A stretch of 64,000 nt of DNA from Gordoniibacillus kamchatkensis. Its GTDB lineage: Bacteria > Bacillota > Bacilli > Paenibacillales > NBRC-103111. How positions within the stretch are numbered: position 1 is the stretch's first letter; every line of letters begins with the position of its first letter. The notes below the pieces were generated by a model. The model made no database searches. It saw only the letters and a list, made by a program, of their open reading frames with translations, and was not told the origin of the DNA. Shown here one piece after another: positions 1-7,619 of the stretch. The DNA is taken from positions 1-64,000 of the forward strand of contig NZ_JXAK01000013.1 in the NCBI RefSeq assembly GCF_000829455.1. Reading direction: 5' to 3'. Made by a program: the position numbers and the translations under genes.

Positions 1-33
1 GCCTGCTGCGGCATTCGCCGGCTGCATGCCGCC

Positions 34-87
34 GTAAACCGCACCGGTTACAGCACCACCGTAAACCGCACCGGTTACAGCACCACC
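34..87. repeat. 27-bp direct repeat, two perfect copies
   Basis: Positions 34-60 and 61-87 are identical. Read on the minus strand in the frame restored after the suspected lost base near 103, each copy encodes GGAVTGAVY. It is therefore probably the continuing low-complexity tail of the amidase rather than intergenic DNA. Confidence 0.8.
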
Positions 88-1079
88 GCCGCTACCCGCA
101 GTCCGCCGCTAGCAGCTACGCCACCGCCGCTACCTGCAGTCCCGCCGATAGCAGCTAGGCCACCGCCGTTACCCGCAGTCCCGCCGCTAGCTGCCACACC
201 ACCGCCGCTAACCACTTCCCGGCTGCCGACTGCCGCACCATCGCCGCCGTTCGCCGTGACCTTGCACGGCTCCGGCAGCTTAAACGCGCGGTCGAGCATC
301 GTCACGAACTCGGCCCTGGTCATCGCCCGATCCGGCTGAAAGCTTGACCCGACGCCTTCCACGATGCCGCGTTCCTTGAGCCGGAGCACGGCATCGCGAG
401 CCCAGTGCCCGGCGAGATCGGCGAAGCCCGGCGGCTTGTACGCTTCGATGCCGCGCTCGATGGCGACCGCCATTTTCTCGCGCACGCCGGGGTCGGCCAA
501 AAGCGAAGCGTCGCTTGCGTTCGACAGAAACGCCGTCTCGACGAGAATGCTCGGAATCGAACCCATCCGAACGACGTAGACGGCGCTTTTCGTCAGCCCG
601 AGATTGGCGGTGCCCACGCTGCCGACGAAAGAGTCGAGCACGTCCTGCGCAAGCGTGCGGCTCTCCGGTGTGAGCGCCTTCATGCTGTCGCTTGCGGGGT
701 AATCGGCTTGCGGTGCCGAATCGTCGTAATACAGCACCATCGTGCCGTTCGCGGCCGGATTTTTGTACCAGTTCGCATGCACCGACACGAACAAATCGGC
801 ACCTTGCCGATTCGTAAAATCGACGCGGTCGGCCAAAGCCACGTATGTATCATCCGTACGCGTCATGACGGCTTCATAGCCTCTGCGCACGAGCTCGTCC
901 CGAAGGCGGTCGGCAATATCCAGGGCTACGTCTTTTTCGTTCAGGCCGTTCACGCCGTGCGCACCCGGGTCTTTGCCCCCGTGGCCGGGATCGACGACAA
1001 CCTTCGTCGCCAGCGCCTGCCCCGGCATGGATGCCAGCAGCGCTCCACCTAAAACTATTGTCCTCAAAAGTCGATTCAT
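75..1079 (-). CDS. N-acetylmuramoyl-L-alanine amidase with SLH domain, left-edge partial
   Basis: Zn-dependent Amidase_3 enzyme that cleaves the bond between N-acetylmuramic acid and the stem peptide of peptidoglycan. The start ATG at 1079 follows a GGGAGAGG-type ribosome site and opens a signal peptide (MNRLLRTIVLGGALLASMPG, then ALA). Visible family motifs are VVVDPGHGGKDPGA, a Glu in NEKD, SVHAN and the late VETAFLSN. One S-layer homology segment follows (FADLAGHWARDAVLRLKERG ... DRAMTRAEFVTMLDRA), suggesting attachment to the cell wall. The tail is a Gly/Ala repeat of GGTAGxGGG type. The frame stops at 75, but one repeat copy has CC at 103-104 where its siblings have CCC. Restoring that base keeps the protein open through GGAVTGAVY repeats and off the window edge, so the stop is probably not real. 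Confidence 0.85.
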   Translation of the reverse strand: MNRLLRTIVLGGALLASMPGQALATKVVVDPGHGGKDPGAHGVNGLNEKDVALDIADRLRDELVRRGYEAVMTRTDDTYVALADRVDFTNRQGADLFVSVHANWYKNPAANGTMVLYYDDSAPQADYPASDSMKALTPESRTLAQDVLDSFVGSVGTANLGLTKSAVYVVRMGSIPSILVETAFLSNASDASLLADPGVREKMAVAIERGIEAYKPPGFADLAGHWARDAVLRLKERGIVEGVGSSFQPDRAMTRAEFVTMLDRAFKLPEPCKVTANGGDGAAVGSREVVSGGGVAASGGTAGNGGGLAAIGGTAGSGGGVAASGGLRVAAVVL

Positions 1080-1156
1080 GCTGTCGAATCCTCTCCCATC
1101 CCTCATTCTACCTAACAAGTTCGTAGCGGGTCACCCGGAAAAGTCCGCCAGCTCCA

Positions 1157-1186
1157 TTGCCAGTACAAGGAAGGCGAGCTTATAAT
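1157..1186 (+). promoter_or_regulatory. sigma-A-type promoter for the DUF4321/maf unit
   Basis: TTGCCA (1157-1162), an 18-bp spacer and a perfect TATAAT (1181-1186), about 40 bp ahead of the DUF4321 start. It lies in the divergent gap with the amidase. Confidence 0.55.
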
Positions 1187-1227
1187 AAGCTTGGTTGACA
1201 CCCGGGAGAGGACGGCGCATTCTACTT

Positions 1228-1470
1228 ATGAAAAAAAACAATTGGACTCTCGTTTTATTTCTCATCCTCGGCATCGCCATAGGCACTATTGTCGGAGAAC
1301 TGCTTACGCAAGTGAAGGGGCTGTCCGCCCTTACGAAATCGGTCCCCTTTTCGTGGGAGCCGAAAGCCGATTGGCAAGTGATTCAATACGATATCAAGCT
1401 TCGGGTCAAGCTAAACATCGTCAGCATTCTCGGCCTGCTTGGCGGATTCTGGCTCTATAAGAAGCTGTAA
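1228..1470 (+). CDS. DUF4321 family small membrane protein
   Basis: An 80-residue protein with an N-terminal membrane helix (WTLVLFLILGIAIGTIVGEL), an extracytoplasmic loop with SVPFSWEPKADW, and a second C-terminal helix (IVSILGLLGGFWLYKKL). This two-helix layout and its position just before maf match the DUF4321 family of Bacillota, whose function is unknown. The ATG at 1228 is preferred. GGGAGAGG at 1204-1211 is rather far away, and no better in-frame start is visible. It ends 18 bp before the maf start and probably shares a transcript with it. Confidence 0.75.
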   Translation: MKKNNWTLVLFLILGIAIGTIVGELLTQVKGLSALTKSVPFSWEPKADWQVIQYDIKLRVKLNIVSILGLLGGFWLYKKL

Positions 1471-1488
1471 CGAAGGAGTGACCTGCAC

Positions 1489-2040
1489 TTGACCCCAAAT
1501 GAAAACTTAGCCGCAACGCCTGCCCCATCGCCGAGCCAAACCTCGGACAAACTCGTTCTGCTCGCCTCCTCGTCGCCGCGGCGGCAGGAGCTGATCCGGT
1601 CGCTCGGCATCCGGTACGACATTAGGCCGAGCAACGCCGACGAAACGACGGAGCCCGGACTTGCTCCTGAACAAATCGTCGAGACGCTGTCGCGCCGCAA
1701 GGCGTCGGCCGTATACGAATCGCTCGGCAGCGATGATCGGCGCGGAGACGCTGTCATTGTCGGCTCCGATACGATCGTCGTGCTGGACGGCAATGTGCTC
1801 GGCAAGCCGCGGGACGAAGGCGACGCGCTGCGAATGCTGTCTGCTTTGCAAGGGCGGCCGCACACCGTCTATACCGGCGTGGCCTGCCTCGACGCGGCGA
1901 CAGGCCGCTGCTCCGTCGCCCACAAAGCGACAACCGTGTATATGAAGCCGCTTGGCGATTCGCGCATTCGCCGCTACATCGCCACCGGAGAACCTATGGA
2001 CAAAGCCGGTGATTACGACAACAAAATGTACCTGTATTAG
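1489..2040 (+). pseudogene. maf: maf, 5' portion, interrupted by an insertion
   Basis: N-terminal about 174 residues of a Maf/HAM1-type nucleoside triphosphate pyrophosphatase (family members hydrolyse dTTP, UTP or modified nucleotides). It shows the signature LASSSPRRQEL, then GSDTIVVLDGNVLGKPRDE and HTVYTGVAC, and reaches RRYIATGEPMDKAG. After the glycine codon at 2008-2010 homology stops and the frame reads DYDNKMYLY and a stop. The missing C-terminal 44 codons lie intact at 3883-4017. Joining 2009 to 3888 gives a continuous 216-codon gene in frame. The TTG start at 1489 sits 10 bp after GAAGGAG. The C-terminal strand region of the fold is lost, so this fragment is probably inactive. Confidence 0.9.
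1990..2009 (+). repeat. left att-like flank of the maf insert
   Basis: Sequence GAACCTATGGACAAAGCCGG, the host maf codons for EPMDKAG. It is partly repeated at the right end of the insert (3867-3887). The pair share GAACCTA at one end and AAGCCGG at the other, with about three mismatches and one extra base between. This is the pattern expected of attL/attR from recombination between similar but not identical sites. Confidence 0.5.
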
Positions 2041-2117
2041 ATGCTTACTTAATTTGCTTAGTATAATCAACTCAATCATACGAGCAGGACATTATTTTCA
2101 AATTTGGAAAGTGAAAG

Positions 2118-3197
2118 ATGACTCGAATGACAGAAAGTGAAAGGGGGATTAATTCGCATCAATTCAATTCTTTAGAATTGAAGGTTTTTGCATTAATATC
2201 TGCTGAGTGTATAATTATGGAAACCATATTTAAAATAATCGAAGGTGCTAAGATGGTAGAAGAAAACGATTACTTTGACCTGAACTTTGATATGTCTAAA
2301 TACCCATCCTTTTTCCGTTCAGAAAAAGGAATGAAAGAAAGACAAATACTCTCGAAATTTTTTGGGGTTTTCCACAAATTTTATAACGATTATGCCAGTA
2401 CTCAAAGATATCATCCAGTGAATTTCATTTTAAATAGACCTCATCACATGATTTTCGGTACATACAATGACACTCTATATTTTGTGTTATCTTCCAGTTT
2501 CGCCATCAAAGGAAGAACGAGCGTATTTATGATAAACGAAGGAACTTATATTGATATAGAAAAAACAGGATTTTTCGCAGCCGCTTGTGGATTTGATCTT
2601 GATGGTGAAGCAATCTCATGTGACATTCCAAGAAATTTGATCGATAATCCTGAAGAAGACGAAAATATGCAAAAAATAAAAAAAGAAGCTAAAGGCTTAA
2701 TTGAGTTTGAAATTGAAAATTTCGAGAGGAAAAATAAACTCATGAGAATAAAGCCATTTTTTGGTGAAATAGAGTATAAGATTAATCCTAGAAAAGTATT
2801 TATGTTGATGCCGTTTAGTGACACTTCGTTGAATGAATTTTATGAAGATCACATTAAAACTTGTATAGAAGCATTGGATATGCACTGCTTAAGAGCTGAT
2901 GATATTTTTAATAATAAATCAATTATGCAGGACATTTGGAGAAATATTAACGAAGCCAGAATCATAGTGGCTGATCTTACTCATAGGAATCCAAATGTTT
3001 TTTACGAATTAGGAATAGCTCATACGTTGGGGAAAGAAGTGATACTGATATCACAAGACGAAGGAGACATACCTTTTGATATAAGACATATAAGGACCAT
3101 TTTTTACGTGAATACAACTAGGGGAGCCCAACTATTTGAAGAAAAACTATCTGCAACGATAAAGGGAATTTTGGAAGAGGGACAGATAAGTATTTAG
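2118..3197 (+). CDS. Protein with C-terminal TIR-like / nucleoside 2-deoxyribosyltransferase-like domain
   Basis: A 359-residue soluble protein. The first 220 residues are of unrecognised type. Residues 226-359 form a compact alpha/beta domain: strand KVFMLMPF (226-233), NINEARIIVADLT with Asp286, HRNPNVFYELG with Asn291 and Glu297, then GKEVILISQ and PFDIRHIRTIFY. The D-x-T-x(2)-NPNVxYELG pattern is that of deoxyribosyltransferase-like/TIR-like nucleotide-processing domains, where the Glu in xELG is the expected catalytic residue. Such domains are often effectors in defence genes. Start: ATG 2118 has GGAAAG upstream. ATG 2253 (MVEEND, after GAAGGTG) is an alternative, because a TTGCAT-16-TATAAT promoter (2188-2215) lies just ahead of it. 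The gene is AT-rich and foreign-looking, 55 bp upstream of the second maf. Confidence 0.75.
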   Translation: MTRMTESERGINSHQFNSLELKVFALISAECIIMETIFKIIEGAKMVEENDYFDLNFDMSKYPSFFRSEKGMKERQILSKFFGVFHKFYNDYASTQRYHPVNFILNRPHHMIFGTYNDTLYFVLSSSFAIKGRTSVFMINEGTYIDIEKTGFFAAACGFDLDGEAISCDIPRNLIDNPEEDENMQKIKKEAKGLIEFEIENFERKNKLMRIKPFFGEIEYKINPRKVFMLMPFSDTSLNEFYEDHIKTCIEALDMHCLRADDIFNNKSIMQDIWRNINEARIIVADLTHRNPNVFYELGIAHTLGKEVILISQDEGDIPFDIRHIRTIFYVNTTRGAQLFEEKLSATIKGILEEGQISI

Positions 3198-3252
3198 CAA
3201 TAAACAGTTGTAAAAACTAACTAGGTTTAATACCTTCGTTGGAGATGAGAAT

Positions 3253-3843
3253 ATGAGTAGAATCACACATGATCAAATTATACTGGCATCATCTTCTCCT
3301 AGAAGAAAGGAATTGTTGAGTGGACTAAAGATTCCATTCATCACTCATCCTAGCGCTGAAGATGAAGATGTTACTGAAGGTACACCTCCTCAAAAAATTG
3401 TTGAAATATTGGCTTTGAGAAAAGCAAAGTCTGTTGCTTCACATTACGAAAACGGATTAATAATTGGCTCCGACACAATAGTGGTCTTAGAAAATGATGT
3501 ATTAGGTAAACCAAAAGATCATAATGATGCTTTTAACATGCTTTCAAAGTTGCAGGGACAGTTGCACACCGTGTTCACAGGTTTAGCAATAGTAAACGCG
3601 AAAAGCGGACAATCGAAAGTAAGCTATAATAGTACCGAAGTAAAAATAAAATCATTAACAAATGACCAAATTAGGCGTTACATTGCAACAGGTGAGCCAG
3701 ATGATAAAGCCGGTTCATATGCAATTCAAGGCATTGGTGCAACTTTAGTCGAAAAGATAAATGGTGATTATTTCACAGTTGTAGGATTGCCAGTGGGTTT
3801 ACTTAGCGATATGCTTTCTGAATTTGGTGTGAATGTGTTTTGA
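3253..3843 (+). CDS. maf: Maf family nucleotide pyrophosphatase, element-borne replacement copy
   Basis: A complete 196-residue Maf protein with LASSSPRRKEL, GSDTIVVLENDVLGKPKD, HTVFTGLA, IRRYIATGEPDDKAGSYAIQ and the full C-terminal GDYFTVVGLPVGLL segment that the host copy has lost. By eye it is about half identical to the host Maf, and its codons are AT-rich, so it is a transferred orthologue, not a recent duplicate. Family role: hydrolysis of canonical or modified nucleoside triphosphates to monophosphates, thought to clean the nucleotide pool. ATG 3253 follows GGAG at suitable spacing. It lies 55 bp downstream of the TIR-like gene, probably co-transcribed, and is the only intact maf in the window. 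Confidence 0.9.
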   Translation: MSRITHDQIILASSSPRRKELLSGLKIPFITHPSAEDEDVTEGTPPQKIVEILALRKAKSVASHYENGLIIGSDTIVVLENDVLGKPKDHNDAFNMLSKLQGQLHTVFTGLAIVNAKSGQSKVSYNSTEVKIKSLTNDQIRRYIATGEPDDKAGSYAIQGIGATLVEKINGDYFTVVGLPVGLLSDMLSEFGVNVF

Positions 3844-3866
3844 TTCATTCCAAATAATGTAAAAAT

Positions 3867-3887
3867 GAACCTACGAACATAAGCCGG
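3867..3887 (+). repeat. right att-like flank of the maf insert
   Basis: GAACCTACGAACATAAGCCGG lies just before the resumed host maf reading frame. It is one base longer than its left partner and carries a few mismatches, so it cannot be a simple target-site duplication of the host sequence. It looks like the element's own version of the site. Confidence 0.5.
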
Positions 3888-4017
3888 CGCTTATGCGATT
3901 CAAGGCATCGGAGCGACGCTGATCGACCGGATCGAAGGCGATTACTTCAACGTCGTCGGGCTCCCGGTGTCGCTGCTCGCCGACATGCTGGCCGAATTCG
4001 GCATCGATGTGCTGTAG
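3883..4017 (+). pseudogene. maf: maf, 3' remnant of the interrupted host gene
   Basis: Forty-four codons plus stop encoding [20 protein letters not shown], then [20 protein letters not shown] and IDVL. This is the missing C terminus of the host Maf started at 1489. Base composition returns to GC-rich exactly here. It has no start codon of its own and is not expected to be translated. Confidence 0.9.
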
Positions 4018-4033
4018 CCGGGACGGTTTTCCC

Positions 4034-4063
4034 TTGACGGTGCAGATCTGTAATGGTTAGACT
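4034..4063 (+). promoter_or_regulatory. promoter for the Rrf2-type regulator
   Basis: TTGACG (4034-4039), an 18-bp spacer and TAGACT (4058-4063), 32 bp ahead of the ATG at 4096. Confidence 0.45.
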
Positions 4064-4095
4064 AACAGTAGTAGCGGAAAGGGGGACACATACCG

Positions 4096-4542
4096 ATGAA
4101 CAGCGAATTCACGATTGCCGTCCACAGCTTGGTGCTGCTGGCGTACAAGAGCGATCACATGGCGACCAGCGATTACATCGCGATGAATGTAGCGACGCAT
4201 CCGGCCCGCATCCGCAAGGTGATGAGCCTGCTCCGCAAGCAGGGCTACGTTCGGACGAAAGAAGGGATCGGCGGCGGCTTCACGCTCAGCTGCGATCCGG
4301 CGAAAGTCACGCTGGCGGAAATTTACCGCCTCACCTCGCTAGGCACGCTGAAGCCCTCGTGGTGCTCGGGCGATCCCGGGAAGGAATGCCCGGTTTCCGC
4401 CAACATGAAGCCGGTGATGGACAGCATCTTTTTCGAGGCGGAGCTCAACATGGAGCGTTATTTGGAAGGGCAAACGATCGCCGGCGTTCTGGAGCAGCTC
4501 CAGGCCGCAGAAAGGTTGAAGCCGCAGGCGCAAAACCAATAA
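4096..4542 (+). CDS. Rrf2 family transcriptional regulator (YwnA-like)
   Basis: A 148-residue Rrf2-type winged-helix repressor. The N-terminal helix-turn-helix contains SDYIAMNVATHPARIRKVMS, and the wing contains the typical GGGF in KEGIGGGFTL. The C-terminal half has only two cysteines (WCSGDPGKECPV), so the three-Cys iron-sulfur arrangement of IscR/NsrR is absent. The overall pattern resembles B. subtilis YwnA, whose regulon is poorly known. The start is preceded by GGAAAGGGGGA. It has its own promoter and a strong terminator, so it is an independent unit between maf and radC, where B. subtilis has no such gene. Confidence 0.8.
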   Translation: MNSEFTIAVHSLVLLAYKSDHMATSDYIAMNVATHPARIRKVMSLLRKQGYVRTKEGIGGGFTLSCDPAKVTLAEIYRLTSLGTLKPSWCSGDPGKECPVSANMKPVMDSIFFEAELNMERYLEGQTIAGVLEQLQAAERLKPQAQNQ

Positions 4543-4554
4543 CAGCCGAACCGC

Positions 4555-4592
4555 AAGCGGCGTCCCCGTTCCCCGGGGGCGCCGCTTTTTCT
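4555..4592 (+). terminator. Rho-independent terminator after the Rrf2 gene
   Basis: AAGCGGCG plus CCCC pairs with GGGG plus CGCCGCTT, followed by a T run. A strong GC stem. Confidence 0.85.
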
Positions 4593-4705
4593 TTACGCTG
4601 AAAGCCGCATGCCCGAAATCCCGGGTACCCATCTCCGCCGAACTGTGATACACTGGAAAATACTAGGAGGCACCAAACGTCGAAACAGTCGAAAGAGGGG
4701 AACAG

Positions 4706-5398
4706 ATGACAGAAGCGCTGAATTTGCGAATTCGCGAGGTGCCGCCGGAGGAGCGGCCGCGCGAGCGGATGCTGAACTCCGGGGCCGAGTCGCTCAGCAA
4801 CGCGGAGCTGCTCGCTATTTTGCTGCGCACAGGCACGGTGGCTGAGTCAGCTGTTCGGCTCGGGGAGAAGCTGCTCGCCGAAGCGGGGGGCCTGCGCGGC
4901 CTTGTCGGCATGAATGCCGAGCGGATTATGCGCATTCGCGGCATCGGGGCGGCAAAGGCGCTGCAGGTGCAGGCCGGCATCGAGCTCGGCAGGCGGATTG
5001 CCCGGTCCGCTGCGGGGGACAAGCTGACGATCCGCTCGCCGCGAGACGCTGCGGAGCTGATGATGGACGAGATGCGTTTTTTGCGCAAGGAGCATTTCGT
5101 GTGCCTTTTTCTCAATACGAAAAATCATCTTATCGCCAAGGAGACGCTGTCCATCGGATCGCTGAACGCCTCAATCGTGCATCCGCGCGAAGTGTTTCGG
5201 GCGGCGATCGAGCGCGGCTCGGCTTCCATTATTTGCTTGCATAACCATCCCAGCGGCGACCCGACGCCGAGCAGGGAGGACATCGACCTGACCGCGCGCC
5301 TGGACGAGGCGGGCCGGCTGCTCGGGATCGAAGTGCTCGACCACATCGTCATTGGCGATTCACGCTGGATCAGTTTAAAGGAACAAGGCTTATTGTGA
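4706..5398 (+). CDS. radC: RadC family JAB-domain protein
   Basis: A 230-residue UPF0758/RadC protein. The N-terminal third is a helix-hairpin-helix region (NAERIMRIRGIGAAKALQ). The C-terminal JAB/MPN-like domain carries the metal-binding signature HNHPSGDPTPSREDID. Despite the historical name, a repair role is not established for the family. The biochemical function is unknown. The start ATG is preceded by GAAAGAGGGG at good spacing. It sits between maf and mreB as in Bacillus. Confidence 0.92.
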   Translation: MTEALNLRIREVPPEERPRERMLNSGAESLSNAELLAILLRTGTVAESAVRLGEKLLAEAGGLRGLVGMNAERIMRIRGIGAAKALQVQAGIELGRRIARSAAGDKLTIRSPRDAAELMMDEMRFLRKEHFVCLFLNTKNHLIAKETLSIGSLNASIVHPREVFRAAIERGSASIICLHNHPSGDPTPSREDIDLTARLDEAGRLLGIEVLDHIVIGDSRWISLKEQGLL

Positions 5399-5470
5399 AA
5401 AATGTGGAAATTTGTCTGCAACACGGGGGGACCGAGCTGTTTCGGTCTCCTTTGTGCGTCTATGGTAACA

Positions 5471-5500
5471 TTGTATCGATTGGTTATTTTAGTGTACAAT
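5471..5500 (+). promoter_or_regulatory. candidate promoter of the mre-min operon
   Basis: TTGTAT (5471-5476), 18-bp spacer, TACAAT (5495-5500), in the 286-bp gap between radC and mreB. A weak hairpin, GGGGACCGA with TCGGTCTCC (about 5427-5452), lies just upstream and may end radC transcription. The long leader of about 180 bases before mreB shows nothing else recognisable. Confidence 0.45.
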
Positions 5501-5684
5501 AAACGATATTACCGCCACTCCCGCTGTTTGGAACGCGCGGTGCTCGCCTATGCTTCGACCGATTTCGCTACGGGAAACGCGTTCGTCCCCGGACGACGTA
5601 AGACGTTTCCTTTTGCTATGTCGCGCTAGGTTCGGCCGGCGTATGACCGGCCACGCAGCTTTTTATTTTGGAAGGAGTAACATC

Positions 5685-6710
5685 ATGTTTGGTACGAAAG
5701 ATTTGGGCATAGACCTTGGAACCGCCAATACGCTCGTTTATGCGAAGGGACGGGGCATCATTTTGCGCGAACCGTCCGTCGTCGCCATCCGCACCGATAC
5801 GAAGACGATCGAAGCCGTAGGAGAAGCGGCCAAAAAAATGATCGGCCGCACGCCGGGCAACATTCGCGCCATCCGCCCGATGAAGGACGGGGTAATCGCC
5901 GATTTCGAGACGACTTCGACGATGATCCGCTACTTTATGCGCCAGGCGCATAAGCGCTCATTGCTCGGCCGCCATCCGAACGTTATGGTTTGCGTCCCGT
6001 CAGGCATAACGGCGGTGGAGAAACGGGCCGTCGAGGACGCTACGAAGCAGGCCGGCGCACGGGAAGCATATACGATCGAAGAGCCGTTCGCGGCAGCGAT
6101 CGGCGCCGATTTGCCGGTGTGGGAGCCGACCGGATCGATGGTCGTCGACATCGGCGGCGGCACGACCGAAGTCGCCGTCATTTCGCTCGGAGGTATCGTG
6201 ACGTGCCGTTCGATTCGCATCGCCGGCGACGAGATGGACGAAGCGATCATGCAGTACATTAAACGGACTTATAACTTGGCGATCGGCGAGCGGACGGCTG
6301 AGACGCTGAAGATGGAAATCGGCTCCGCAATGCCGACGGAAAACGTCGAGACGATGGAAATTCGCGGCCGCGATTTGCTGTCCGGCCTGCCGAAGACGAT
6401 CAGCGTCTCGTCCAACGAAATTAACGAGGCGCTGACCGATACGGTGTTCGCCATCGTCGACGCGGTGAAAGTAACGCTGGAGCGCTGTCCGCCGGAGCTG
6501 GCCGCCGACATTATGGACCGCGGCATCGTGCTTACGGGCGGAGGCGGCCTGCTGCGCAACTTGGACAAGCTGCTGGCGCGCGAAACCGGGATGCCAGTGC
6601 TGGTGGCCGACAATCCGCTGGATTGCGTGGCCATCGGGACGGGTCGGGCGCTGGAGAATATTCACTTGTTTCGAACGAAATCCGGACCGACCAGCCGCGC
6701 CAAGCGCTGA
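5685..6710 (+). CDS. mreB: Rod-shape-determining actin homologue MreB
   Basis: A 341-residue bacterial actin that forms membrane-associated filaments directing lateral wall synthesis. Visible are the phosphate-1 motif [14 protein letters not shown], the phosphate-2 motif [13 protein letters not shown] and the adenosine motif [17 protein letters not shown] 5685 is chosen because GAAGGAG lies 8-14 bp ahead. The frame is open further upstream, but that part has no MreB homology. It is first in mreB-mreC-mreD-minC-minD-rodA. Confidence 0.97.
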   Translation: MFGTKDLGIDLGTANTLVYAKGRGIILREPSVVAIRTDTKTIEAVGEAAKKMIGRTPGNIRAIRPMKDGVIADFETTSTMIRYFMRQAHKRSLLGRHPNVMVCVPSGITAVEKRAVEDATKQAGAREAYTIEEPFAAAIGADLPVWEPTGSMVVDIGGGTTEVAVISLGGIVTCRSIRIAGDEMDEAIMQYIKRTYNLAIGERTAETLKMEIGSAMPTENVETMEIRGRDLLSGLPKTISVSSNEINEALTDTVFAIVDAVKVTLERCPPELAADIMDRGIVLTGGGGLLRNLDKLLARETGMPVLVADNPLDCVAIGTGRALENIHLFRTKSGPTSRAKR

Positions 6711-6734
6711 TCCCGGCCTAGAGGTGTTGATCGT

Positions 6735-7619
6735 TTGCTGAAAATCATGGGGAATAAGCGGTTGTTTTTTTTGCTCCTGGGGATGATTTTGTTTATTACG
6801 TTGATGGGCTTGACGTTAGGAGGACGGACAGGGCTGACCTGGCCGGAAAAATTCGTCAAGGATACAATCTCGACGGCGCAAGGATGGTTGTACAAGCCCG
6901 CTGGCTCGATAGCGGGCTTCTTTCGGGATTTGCGGGAGCTGCAAGTCATTTACCGCGAAAACAAAGAACTGAAAAAGACGCTGATCCACTACGCCGAAGA
7001 TACGCAGCACCTCAACGACCTTGAAGCCGAGAACAAAAGGCTCAAAATTGCGCTGGCGTTTACCGAACAGCAGAAGCAGTCGAACAATTACAAGTATCAT
7101 ATCGCCGACGTTGTGGCCGTCAGTCCTGACGCTTACAATCATACGATTACGATCAATCTCGGCGAGAAGGACGGCATCAAGCCGAACATGGCGGTCGTTA
7201 CCCCGCAAGGGCTGATCGGCCGCATCCAGACGGTCACCCCGTTCCATTCCGACGTGCAGCTGCTTACTAACCTGAACGATACCGACAACAATACGAAGGC
7301 GATTTCCGTAACGGTGCGCGGCAAAGAGACGTCGTCGTTCGGCGTAATTGAAAGCTACGAGCAGGACAAGCAAAGCGGCAAAGACTATCTTGTCATGACC
7401 AAGGTCGAGCAAGCCGACCCGACGCATGCGATTGCCGTTGGCGACACGGTCATCACGTCCGGTCTCGGCCAAGTGTTCCCGCCTGGACTTATGGTCGGCA
7501 AAGTGGCGTCGATCGGCGTCGGGGAATTTAACATTACCCCGCGCGTGCTCGTCGAGCCGTTCGCTTCGTTCACTCATATTCAGGAAGTATTCGTTGTGGA
7601 AGCGCCGGTGCAGCAATGA
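6735..7619 (+). CDS. mreC: Rod-shape-determining protein MreC
   Basis: A 294-residue cell-shape scaffold with one N-terminal membrane helix (LFFLLLGMILFITLMGL), a coiled coil (about residues 70-115, rich in LEAENKRLK-type heptads) and an extracytoplasmic double beta-barrel. In the barrel are NLGEKDGIKPNMAVVTPQGL and GDTVITSGLGQVFPPGLMVG, the latter typical of MreC. The TTG start at 6735 follows AGAGGTG. The gene ends by overlapping mreD by 4 bp, suggesting translational coupling. Confidence 0.95.
   Translation: MLKIMGNKRLFFLLLGMILFITLMGLTLGGRTGLTWPEKFVKDTISTAQGWLYKPAGSIAGFFRDLRELQVIYRENKELKKTLIHYAEDTQHLNDLEAENKRLKIALAFTEQQKQSNNYKYHIADVVAVSPDAYNHTITINLGEKDGIKPNMAVVTPQGLIGRIQTVTPFHSDVQLLTNLNDTDNNTKAISVTVRGKETSSFGVIESYEQDKQSGKDYLVMTKVEQADPTHAIAVGDTVITSGLGQVFPPGLMVGKVASIGVGEFNITPRVLVEPFASFTHIQEVFVVEAPVQQ

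Larger units (their letters stand above)
2010..3887 (+). mobile_element. 1878-bp insert in maf carrying a TIR-like gene plus a replacement maf
   Basis: The boundaries are set by two copies of AAGCCGG (2003-2009 and 3881-3887). Removing one copy and everything between restores host maf exactly in frame. The insert is strikingly AT-rich, with short A/T runs and AT-ending codons, against a strongly GC-rich neighbourhood. It holds two plus-strand genes: a 359-residue protein with a nucleotide-enzyme-like C-terminal domain, and a complete maf whose protein is only about half identical (by eye) to the host one. No transposase, integrase, or long terminal inverted repeat is present, so movement, if any, must have used a trans-acting recombinase or homologous recombination. 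Confidence 0.85.

Noticed and set aside
3253-3843. Second maf as a recent duplication of the host gene
   Set aside because: Proteins only about half identical by eye and base composition very different, so it was acquired from elsewhere.
2010-3887. Classical insertion sequence or group I/II intron in maf
   Set aside because: No transposase, reverse transcriptase, homing nuclease motif or terminal inverted repeats. The flanking repeats are not identical.
5550-5684. Extended N terminus of MreB from 5550
   Set aside because: No MreB homology in the extension, and GAAGGAG with ATG at 5685 is clearly the start.
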